Positions 1 to 5,383 of a stretch of 11,989 nt of DNA are shown in pieces. Within the stretch, counting starts at the first letter, position 1. Each line of letters starts with the position of its first letter. A model generated the notes under the pieces. It was not told where the DNA came from. It did not search any database and saw only the letters and a program-made list of their open reading frames with translations. Where the stretch lies: positions 1 through 11,989 of the forward strand of contig JANOHV010000246.1 of assembly GCA_031406795.1 (NCBI GenBank). Direction: 5' to 3'. A program made the translations under genes and the position numbers. The stretch comes from DATDCY01 sp031406795 [NCBI: Candidatus Rokuibacteriota bacterium] (GTDB taxonomy: Bacteria > JAUVQV01).

Positions 1-217
1 AGTCGAACCACTACCGTGCGGACAATTTCCCGCTCACGGTTCAACATGCCGATTACCGTACACAAACACCAAGCGGGTGTCCAGAGACAAATAATGCTGA
101 GCTTTAGTAATTCCTTAGATCAGTGGATGACAGGGCCCTGGGGAACACCCAGATCCGCGCGGACGCGCGGATCCAGCAGCAGGGGAGGCATTTCAACCGC
201 CGAAAAAGGTCTCGCCA
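1..217. other. Left-edge non-coding stretch, no supported gene
   Basis: No gene could be supported here. The first ~120 bases are visibly richer in A and T than the rest of the window. On the minus strand a short frame opens at an ATG (45-47) and runs off the left edge, reading MLNREREIVRTVVVR, without a convincing ribosome binding site. Another minus frame (about 118 down to 41) reads ITKAQHYLSLDTRLVFVYGNRHVEP before a stop. This looks protein-like but has no start codon that I trust, so it could be a fragment of a decayed gene. I do not recognise either peptide. A perfect inverted repeat lies at 152-173. Confidence 0.4.
152..173. repeat. Perfect 9-bp inverted repeat (hairpin)
   Basis: GATCCGCGC (152-160), a GGAC loop (161-164) and GCGCGGATC (165-173) form a perfect 9-bp stem with a 4-base loop. 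Neither side is followed by a T-run, so it is not a standard intrinsic terminator. It sits 45 bases beyond the hppA terminator and could be a second transcription barrier, a protein-binding palindrome or chance in GC-rich DNA. Confidence 0.5.
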
Positions 218-249
218 AAGGCTGCCCGGAAGCAATCCCGGGCAGCCTT
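218..249 (-). terminator. Rho-independent terminator of hppA
   Basis: AAGGCTGCCCGG (218-229) pairs perfectly with CCGGGCAGCCTT (238-249), a 12-bp GC-rich stem with an 8-base loop. On the minus strand the stem is followed by TTTGGCG and, ten bases later, a TTTTT run. It begins 18 bases past the hppA stop codon, the expected place for a terminator. The U-tract directly after the stem is short. Confidence 0.85.
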
Positions 250-267
250 GAGCGTCGGGAACGGGAC

Positions 268-2364
268 TTATTTCATCTTGAGCAGCAGCGGAACAATCAG
301 CAGCGCAACGATGTTGATGACCTTGATCATCGGGTTGATGGCCGGACCCGCGGTGTCCTTGTAGGGGTCGCCGACCGTATCGCCGGTGACCGAAGCCTTG
401 TGGCCGTCGCTGCCCTTCTTGTGCATGACGCCCTTGTCATCCATGACGCCGTTCTCGAAGGACTTCTTCGCGTTGTCCCAGGCGCCGCCGCCCGAGGTCA
501 TCGCGATGGCCTGGAAGAGCCCGGTCAGGATCGAGCCGATCAGCATGCCGCCGAGGGCGACGGGACCCGCACCGGGAGAGATGAAGTTGAACCCGAAGCC
601 GACCACGATCGGAGCGGCCACCGGGATGAGCGCCGGGATCATCATCTCCTTGAGCGCGGACTGGGTGACGATGTCAACGCACTTACCGTACTCCGGCTTG
701 CCGGTGCCTTCCATGATCCCCTTGATCTCGCGGAACTGACGACGAACTTCGACGACAACGCCACCAGCGGCACGACCAACGGCGAGCATCAGCCGGCCGC
801 CGTAGTAGTAGGGGATCGCACCGCCGATGAAGAGACCGGCGATGACGAAGGGGTTCGAGAGGTCGAAGGGAACCGCGTTCGCTCCCGTGCCGAGCTCCCG
901 GGCGTACTCCGCGAACAGAACCAGGGCGGCGAGGGCGGCCGAGCCGATCGCGTAACCCTTCGTGACGGCCTTGGTGGTGTTGCCGACCGCGTCGAGCGGG
1001 TCGGTGATGTCACGAACCGAGGAGGGGAGCTCAGCCATCTCGGCGATGCCGCCGGCGTTGTCGGTGATCGGGCCGTAGGAGTCGATCGCGACGACGATCC
1101 CGGTCATCGAGAGCATCGAGACCGCCGAGAGCGCGATCGCAAAAAGCCCGCCGCCGGGGTTGCCGGACATGCCGCCGCCGAGGGCGTAGGCGGAGAGGAT
1201 CGCCGCGACGATCACGGCCGCGGGCAGGGCGGTCGCTTCCATGCTCATCGCCAGTCCGGCGATGACGTTGGTGCCGTGACCGGTCAGGCTGGCCTGGGCG
1301 ATGGCCTTCACGGGACGGTACTTGTTGGCGGTGTAGTACTCCGTGATGACGACGATCAGACCGGTCAACACCAGGCCGACGACCGCGGTCCAGAACACGG
1401 AGCCGGGGCTCATGATCTGCTCGGCCGGGCTGAGCTTGCCGAAGAACCAGGTGGTGACGCCGTAGAAAGCGCCGGCGGCGAGGATACCGGCAACCGCGAG
1501 GCCCTTGTAGAGGGCGCCCATGATGTCCTGGCTCTTGCCCATCCGGACGAAGTAGGTGCCGATGATCGAGGCGATGATCGAGACGCCGCCGAGCAGCAGC
1601 GGGAACTCGACCCAGGGGCTGGCGGGGCCGAAGATCGACTTGGCGAGCAGCATCGCCGCGACGAGCGTCACGGTGTAGGTCTCGTAGAGGTCGGCGGCCA
1701 TGCCGGCGCAGTCGCCGACGTTGTCGCCCACGTTGTCCGCGATGACGGCGGGGTTGCGGGGATCGTCCTCGGGGATGCCGGCCTCGACCTTGCCGACCAG
1801 GTCGGCGCCGACGTCGGCGGCCTTGGTGTAGATGCCGCCGGCGATGCGCGCGAACACGCTCATCAGCGAGCAGCCGAAGCCCAGCCCGACCAGCGCGTGG
1901 AACGCCTGCTCGGGGGCGGCGCCCTTGACGATCGCGTAGAACCCGGCGATGCCGAGGATGCCGAGGCCGACCACGACGACGCCCGTCACGGACCCGCCCT
2001 TGAAGGCCAGGCTCAGCGCGGCCTGCAGGCCCCGCGTTGCGGCCTGGGTGGTGCGCACGTTGGCGCGCACCGACACCATCATGCCGATGTAGCCGGCCAG
2101 CGCTGAGCCGATAAGACCGACCGCAAAGCCGATCGCCGACCAGGTCCCGATGAAGAACAGCAGACCGAAGATCACGATACCGACAATACCGACCGCCTTG
2201 TATTCACGGGCGAGGAAGGCCTCGGCACCCTCCTGGACCGCCGCGGAAATCGCCTGCATCCGCGAACTCCCGGCGTCCTGCTTGATCACCCAGCTGGCGG
2301 TGACCAGCGCGTACACCACCCCGAGCACTCCGCACCCCAGTGCGAACATCACGATGTCACTCAT
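268..2364 (-). CDS. hppA: K+-independent membrane H+-translocating pyrophosphatase
   Basis: Integral membrane pump of 698 aa that hydrolyses cytosolic pyrophosphate and exports protons, recovering energy from PPi made in biosynthesis. The substrate-binding signature is intact: DVGADLVGK at 184-192 with E194, then an acidic block at 198-228 containing NVGDNVGD (211-218) and DLYE. Further conserved segments are [14 protein letters not shown] (626-639) and [15 protein letters not shown] (660-674). The segment [10 protein letters not shown] (461-470) has Lys at 465 and Thr at 468. In this family Lys at the first position marks K+-independent enzymes, while K+-dependent ones have Ala. Length and a dozen or more hydrophobic segments fit the family. 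I chose the ATG at 2364 because GGGAGGAAG lies just upstream; an in-frame ATG at 2427 has no ribosome binding site and adds a basic, non-membrane leader. The gene is monocistronic, with a strong terminator after it and a sigma-54-like promoter about 140 bases before the start. Proton rather than sodium transport is inferred. Confidence 0.97.
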   Translation of the reverse strand: MSDIVMFALGCGVLGVVYALVTASWVIKQDAGSSRMQAISAAVQEGAEAFLAREYKAVGIVGIVIFGLLFFIGTWSAIGFAVGLIGSALAGYIGMMVSVRANVRTTQAATRGLQAALSLAFKGGSVTGVVVVGLGILGIAGFYAIVKGAAPEQAFHALVGLGFGCSLMSVFARIAGGIYTKAADVGADLVGKVEAGIPEDDPRNPAVIADNVGDNVGDCAGMAADLYETYTVTLVAAMLLAKSIFGPASPWVEFPLLLGGVSIIASIIGTYFVRMGKSQDIMGALYKGLAVAGILAAGAFYGVTTWFFGKLSPAEQIMSPGSVFWTAVVGLVLTGLIVVITEYYTANKYRPVKAIAQASLTGHGTNVIAGLAMSMEATALPAAVIVAAILSAYALGGGMSGNPGGGLFAIALSAVSMLSMTGIVVAIDSYGPITDNAGGIAEMAELPSSVRDITDPLDAVGNTTKAVTKGYAIGSAALAALVLFAEYARELGTGANAVPFDLSNPFVIAGLFIGGAIPYYYGGRLMLAVGRAAGGVVVEVRRQFREIKGIMEGTGKPEYGKCVDIVTQSALKEMMIPALIPVAAPIVVGFGFNFISPGAGPVALGGMLIGSILTGLFQAIAMTSGGGAWDNAKKSFENGVMDDKGVMHKKGSDGHKASVTGDTVGDPYKDTAGPAINPMIKVINIVALLIVPLLLKMK

Positions 2365-2432
2365 GCCACTCTTCCTCCCCGGTCCCTTGTCTTGAGCCGG
2401 CCTCCGCTGGCCAGGCCCGCGCCCCATAACAG

Positions 2433-2451
2433 GCCTGCAAAGAGCGCAGGC
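2433..2451 (-). other. Hairpin in the putative hppA 5' leader
   Basis: GCCTGC (2433-2438) and GCAGGC (2446-2451) form a 6-bp stem around AAAGAGC, midway between the sigma-54-like promoter and the hppA ATG. If that promoter is used, the leader would be about 130 bases long and include this hairpin. I saw no known riboswitch pattern, and a 6-bp stem is easily found by chance in GC-rich DNA. Confidence 0.3.
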
Positions 2452-2504
2452 ACTCCCAGGCCGTCAGGACTCCATCAGGCCCTTTTCGAACTCCAGGGGT
2501 TTAA

Positions 2505-2520
2505 AGCACTTTTCATGCCA
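2505..2520 (-). promoter_or_regulatory. Candidate sigma-54 (-24/-12) promoter for hppA
   Basis: The minus strand reads TGGCATGAAAAGTGCT. Against the RpoN consensus TGGCACG-N4-TTGCW it has the near-invariant GG (-24) and GC (-12) at the correct spacing, with only two substitutions elsewhere, and is followed by TT. The predicted start, near 2494, leaves a leader of about 130 bases before the hppA ATG. I saw no competing good sigma-70 promoter in the 294-base gap. Full activity would need an activator bound upstream; the palindrome at 2621-2640 lies about 100 bases upstream, a typical distance. Confidence 0.55.
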
Positions 2521-2620
2521 AACACGGAATACCCTTCACCGGGCGCTCGACCGAGTTTTTCACGATGATTGAACCGAGGTGTGCGTGTACTCACAAGTAC
2601 GAGGCGGAAAACCTGACGAT

Positions 2621-2640
2621 CTGTCATGAATAAATGACAG
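2621..2640. promoter_or_regulatory. Palindrome CTGTCAT-N6-ATGACAG, candidate operator or enhancer site
   Basis: Perfect 7-bp arms at 2621-2627 and 2634-2640 around GAATAA. It lies between the end of the fmdB-type gene and the hppA promoter region, about 100 bases upstream of the -24/-12 element. The same arms, with a 9-base spacer, recur at 11967-11989. A dimeric regulator site is the simplest reading. A weak hairpin after the fmdB-type gene is the alternative, but there is no T-run on either side. Confidence 0.4.
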
Positions 2641-2651
2641 ACTGGCAGAAC

Positions 2652-2673
2652 GGCGGCGTCAACGCCGCCTTTT
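2652..2673 (+). terminator. GC stem-loop with T-tail overlapping the fmdB stop
   Basis: GGCGGCG (2652-2658), loop TCAA, CGCCGCC (2663-2669), then TTTT (2670-2673). The T-run follows the stem on the plus strand, so as a terminator it would act on rightward transcripts entering the 3' end of the fmdB-type gene. On the minus strand the loop holds that gene's TGA stop and there is no T-run after the stem, though the hairpin could still protect the 3' end of its mRNA. The pairing is clear; the role is uncertain. Confidence 0.45.
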
Positions 2674-3045
2674 CGACTCCCCTTTTTCCTTGGCGCCGCC
2701 GGACGGCGCCTTCTTCTCCGCGGCGCCTGCCTTCTTCTCCGCGGTGGCGGACTCCTTCTTCTCCCCGGCTGCCGGCTTTTTCTCGGAGGAGACGGCTTCC
2801 TGCTTCCCCCCGGCGGTCTCCGCCGCAGGGTGCGGCTTCTCGCCAGCCATTCCCTTCTTGCGCGCGTCGCTCGGATAGTCCGTCACGTACCACCCGGAAC
2901 CTTTGAGAATGAAGGCCGTCTTGGAGATTACGCGCCGCATGCGCTTGCGACAGGTGCTGCATGTCGGACGCGCGACTTCGCCGTGCTTGAGAATGAGTTC
3001 CCTCTGTGAACCGCAGGTATCGCACTGATACTCGTAAATCGGCAT
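2659..3045 (-). CDS. FmdB-family zinc-ribbon protein with a charged low-complexity tail
   Basis: Small protein of 128 aa. Residues 1-58 are a typical FmdB/CxxC-CxxC regulatory-protein domain: MPIYEYQCDTCG with Cys 8 and 11, a second pair at Cys 29 and 32 expected to bind zinc, then the family's FILKGSGWYVTDY segment (45-57). The family name comes from a putative regulator next to formamidase genes; its biochemical role is not established. Residues from about 61 to the end are a low-complexity tail of Lys, Glu, Ala and Gly with repeated EKK units, ending in KRRR, probably disordered. The ATG at 3045 is set by the domain start and by AAAGGAG five bases upstream. A sigma-70 promoter lies just before it. 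Longer in-frame starts upstream would run through that promoter and the tRNA, and are rejected. The gene stands alone and is divergent from the tRNA. Confidence 0.93.
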   Translation of the reverse strand: MPIYEYQCDTCGSQRELILKHGEVARPTCSTCRKRMRRVISKTAFILKGSGWYVTDYPSDARKKGMAGEKPHPAAETAGGKQEAVSSEKKPAAGEKKESATAEKKAGAAEKKAPSGGAKEKGESKRRR

Positions 3046-3077
3046 GGCTGCTCCTTTAGTCTGACGAACGGAGCGTG

Positions 3078-3106
3078 AATATAGGCGGCTACACCGATAA
3101 ATGCAA
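3078..3106 (-). promoter_or_regulatory. Sigma-70 promoter of the fmdB-type gene
   Basis: On the minus strand, -35 TTGCAT (3101-3106), a 17-base spacer and -10 TATATT (3078-3083). The predicted start near 3071 gives a leader of about 26 bases containing the AAAGGAG ribosome binding site. Both boxes are close to consensus, in a GC-rich context where such hexamers are rare. Confidence 0.8.
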
Positions 3107-3135
3107 GTCCGGCGGCGCTGCGCGCCAGCCGGATA

Positions 3136-3163
3136 TTGACTTCGGCGCGATCGGCTGTATGAT
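3136..3163 (+). promoter_or_regulatory. Sigma-70 promoter of tRNA-Gly (and probably the PHP gene)
   Basis: -35 TTGACT (3136-3141), a 16-base spacer and -10 TATGAT (3158-3163), each one mismatch from consensus. The predicted start near 3170 is about 22 bases before the mature tRNA 5' end. No other promoter was seen before the PHP-domain gene downstream, so it may serve both. Confidence 0.8.
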
Positions 3164-3191
3164 GTCGCCCAGAGACAAGAAGCCGAACCGG

Positions 3192-3267
3192 GCGGGCATA
3201 GCTCAGTTGGTAGAGTACAAGCTTCCCAAGCTTGGTGTCGCGGGTTCGAATCCCGCTGCCCGCTCCA
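3192..3267 (+). tRNA. tRNA-Gly (anticodon CCC)
   Basis: The cloverleaf is complete. Acceptor GCGGGCA (3192-3198) pairs with TGCCCGC (3257-3263). The D arm is GCTC/GAGT with AGTTGGTA in the loop. Anticodon stem CAAGC/GCTTG encloses the loop TTCCCAA, giving anticodon CCC, which reads GGG. The T arm is GCGGG-TTCGAAT-CCCGC. The discriminator base is T and the 3' CCA is encoded (3265-3267). The D stem closes with a G-T wobble pair, which is normal. It is transcribed from the promoter at 3136-3163, and the PHP gene starts 29 bases after the CCA. Confidence 0.97.
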
Positions 3268-3296
3268 CCGTTTCGTTGCTGATCGGGGGTGCTCCC

Positions 3297-4178
3297 TTGA
3301 AGTACCGCAAAGGATCGCCGGCCCGCCCGCAGATTCCGGCAGCACCGCGGGTTGACGCGGGGGCCACGATCGACCTGCATTTGCACTCCGTCCACTCCGA
3401 TGGAGCACTCTCGCCCGCCGATCTGGTGCTGCGCGCCCACGCGGCCGGGGTCACGATCGTCTCGCTGACCGATCACGACAGCGTCCGCGGCGTACCTGAA
3501 GCCCGGGAAGCCTGTCGGCGCGAGGGAATGACCTTCATCCCCGGCATGGAACTCGGCGTCGGCATCGGTTCCGACGAGGTGCACATCCTCGGCTACGGCA
3601 TCGACACCAAGGGCCGTCCGCTGCAGAACGCGCTCGACCAGCTGGCCGGGGAGCGCATCGACCGGATGGAGAAGATGCTGGCCGCCCTGGGGAAGCTCGG
3701 CGTCGGGATCACGCTCGAGGACGTGCAGGCGCAGACGGGCGGCCACATCGTCGGGCGGCTGCACCTGGCCGCGGCGCTGGTGCGTCTCGGTCACGTCGGC
3801 AGCCACGGCGAGGCCTTTCAGCGGTGGATCGGGGCCGGCCGGCCGGCCTACGTGCAGCGGCAGCTGCTCACGCTGCGCGAGGCCATCGATCTCATCCGTG
3901 AGGCGGGCGGAGTCGCCGTCGTCGCCCACCCCGGGCTGACCCGGCGCGATGAACTCATCGAATATCTCGTGCGCCTCGGTGTCCGCGGGCTGGAGGTCTA
4001 CCACCCCAAGCACGACTTCGTCGATGTCTCGCGCTATCTCAAGATGTGCGCAAAATACGACCTGTTCGCCACCGGCGGCTCGGATTTTCACGGCGTCGGC
4101 GCGCTGGACAAGCCGCCGGGTTCGGCGTCGACACCCGCGGATCAATACGCCAGACTCCTGAAATACATCACGTTGTAG
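3297..4178 (+). CDS. PHP-domain metal-dependent phosphoesterase (YciV/TrpH type)
   Basis: Protein of 293 aa with the full set of metal-binding motifs of the polymerase and histidinol phosphatase (PHP) superfamily: H28-L-H30 (DLHLHS), D59-H60 in TDHD, E85 in GMELGV, H96 in HILGYG, H211 in AHPG, H236 in YHPKH, and D263-F-H265 in GSDFHG. These would hold a di- or trinuclear metal centre. Relatives such as E. coli YciV (RNase AM) remove nucleotides from the 5' ends of RNA or dephosphorylate nucleoside 3',5'-bisphosphates; the substrate here is inferred only from similarity. No ATG lies between the tRNA and the catalytic domain. I chose the TTG at 3297, with GGGGG about seven bases upstream; a TTG at 3276 is the main alternative. 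The frame stays open back through the tRNA to 3075, so automated calls may start too early. No signal peptide is seen, so it is likely cytoplasmic. It converges on rodA. Confidence 0.9.
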   Translation: MKYRKGSPARPQIPAAPRVDAGATIDLHLHSVHSDGALSPADLVLRAHAAGVTIVSLTDHDSVRGVPEAREACRREGMTFIPGMELGVGIGSDEVHILGYGIDTKGRPLQNALDQLAGERIDRMEKMLAALGKLGVGITLEDVQAQTGGHIVGRLHLAAALVRLGHVGSHGEAFQRWIGAGRPAYVQRQLLTLREAIDLIREAGGVAVVAHPGLTRRDELIEYLVRLGVRGLEVYHPKHDFVDVSRYLKMCAKYDLFATGGSDFHGVGALDKPPGSASTPADQYARLLKYITL

Positions 4179-4180
4179 CC

Positions 4181-4201
4181 GGGCGGGGATCAACCTCGCC
4201 C
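4181..4201. repeat. REP-like inverted repeat between convergent genes
   Basis: GGGCGGGG (4181-4188), loop ATCAA and CCTCGCCC (4194-4201) form an 8-bp stem with one G-T pair, followed by CTACGG. Read on the minus strand it begins GTAGGGGCGAGG, a style of short palindrome that is often dispersed between genes in large bacterial genomes. It sits just after the PHP gene stop, where it may help end transcription from one or both sides, though no T-run follows. The dispersed nature is inferred, not seen in this window. Confidence 0.45.
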
Positions 4202-4228
4202 CTACGGCGAAACCGTCTGAGCGCAGAA

Positions 4229-4243
4229 AGGGGTTCATCCCCT
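4229..4243 (-). terminator. Weak hairpin after rodA, possible operon terminator
   Basis: On the minus strand AGGGG, loop ATGAA and CCCCT, followed by TTCTGC, lie about 10 bases past the rodA stop. The stem is only five base pairs and the T-run is short and interrupted, so termination may also depend on the hairpin at 4181-4201 or on Rho. Confidence 0.35.
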
Positions 4244-4252
4244 CCCGACCGA

Positions 4253-5383
4253 CTACCCGTACAAGTACCGCCTCATCTTCACGTTCATGATCAGGCCGAT
4301 CCCCGCGAACGTCGTCAGCACCGAGGAACCGCCGTAACTCAGCAGCGGCAGGGGGATGCCGACAACCGGCAGTATCCCCGTGGTCATCCCGATGTTGATC
4401 GCGCAGTGCAGGAAGAAAATGGTCGCCACCCCCATCGCCAACAGGCTGCCGGTGAAATCACGGGCCTTCCGCGCCGTCTGGACCGCCCACAGGATGAGCA
4501 GTACCATCAGGGCGATCACCGCCACCGATCCCAGAAACCCCCACTCCTCCGAGACGACCGAGTAGATGAAGTCGGTGTGCTGCTGCGGCAGGAAATTCAG
4601 GCCGCTCTGCGTCCCCTCCATGAAGCCTTTGCCGGTGAGCCCTCCCGACCCGATCGCGATCTTCGACTGGCTGATGTGATACCCGGCGCCGAGCGGATCC
4701 AGATCCGGGTCGAAGAGCACCCTGATGCGCTTGATCTGGTAGTCGTGCAGCAGGCCCAGCGGGTTGAAGACGCCGAGCACGTTGAGCCCGAACAGCGCTC
4801 CCGCGACCGAGAGGCCGCCGCCGGCGCTCCAGGCGAACAGGCGGACATCCACGCCCGCGACGAAGAGCATGACGACGAAGATGCCGGCGATGATCATCGC
4901 GGTGCCGAGATCCGGCTGTTTCATCACCAGCAGGAACGGGACCGCCGTCGCGACGACGATCGGCCAGATGTCGGACCACGCGAAGGGCGACGGCTTGCGC
5001 AGCCCGCTGAAGTAGCGGGCGATGACCAGCACCAGCGCGAGCTTGAAGAATTCCGACGGCTGGATGCTCACCACGCCGAGCGAAAGCCAGCGCTGCGCGC
5101 CCATGCCGACCATGCCCACCACGTCGACGGCCACCAGCGCCGCGAGCCCGAAACCGTACGCGATCCACGCGAAGTGCAGAATCACGTGGTAGTCGACGAG
5201 CGTCGCCAGCAGCAGCGCCGCGAGCCCCACGCCGAGCCGCCGCAGGTGATCGTAGAAAAGCGGCGACACGCCTTCGGCCGCATGGGTGGCGCTGTAGACC
5301 CCGACCGCGCCGACCGCGGCGAGCGCCAGCGTCAAGCCGAGCATGACCCAGTCGAAGTCGCGCAAGAGCCGCCGGTCGATCAC
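4253..5383 (-). CDS. rodA: Rod shape-determining SEDS peptidoglycan glycosyltransferase RodA
   Basis: Polytopic inner-membrane protein of 376 aa that polymerises glycan strands from lipid II for side-wall growth, working as a pair with PBP2. SEDS family landmarks are in order: GAQRW (95-99), QPSEF (108-112), KQPDLGTA (155-162), the large extracytoplasmic loop ending in PQQHTDFIYSVVSEEWGFLG (266-285) with D271 at the essential aspartate, and GIPLPLLSYGGSS (342-354). About ten hydrophobic segments fit the family. The start is GTG; its first bases overlap the mrdA stop as GTGA (5380-5383), with GGAGG seven bases upstream, so translation is coupled to PBP2. It is the last gene of the five-gene mre/mrd operon. 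RodA rather than FtsW is assigned from the partner PBP2 and the mre context. Confidence 0.97.
   Translation of the reverse strand: MIDRRLLRDFDWVMLGLTLALAAVGAVGVYSATHAAEGVSPLFYDHLRRLGVGLAALLLATLVDYHVILHFAWIAYGFGLAALVAVDVVGMVGMGAQRWLSLGVVSIQPSEFFKLALVLVIARYFSGLRKPSPFAWSDIWPIVVATAVPFLLVMKQPDLGTAMIIAGIFVVMLFVAGVDVRLFAWSAGGGLSVAGALFGLNVLGVFNPLGLLHDYQIKRIRVLFDPDLDPLGAGYHISQSKIAIGSGGLTGKGFMEGTQSGLNFLPQQHTDFIYSVVSEEWGFLGSVAVIALMVLLILWAVQTARKARDFTGSLLAMGVATIFFLHCAINIGMTTGILPVVGIPLPLLSYGGSSVLTTFAGIGLIMNVKMRRYLYG

Noticed and set aside
16-2106. Long open frame on the plus strand opposite hppA, with similar ones at 4046-5449, 5509-7278 and 7592-9736
   Set aside because: They lie fully antisense to well-supported genes, have Arg/Asp/Gly/His-rich composition and no recognisable domains. 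Such frames are an expected by-product of GC-rich codon use.
2365-2427. Earlier ATG for hppA at 2427
   Set aside because: There is no ribosome binding site, the added residues are basic and not membrane-like, and the downstream ATG has a strong Shine-Dalgarno sequence.
3046-3408. N-terminal extension of the fmdB-type protein to 249 residues
   Set aside because: It would translate the antisense of the tRNA and the gene's own promoter; the family domain begins exactly at the MPIYEY start, which has AAAGGAG upstream.
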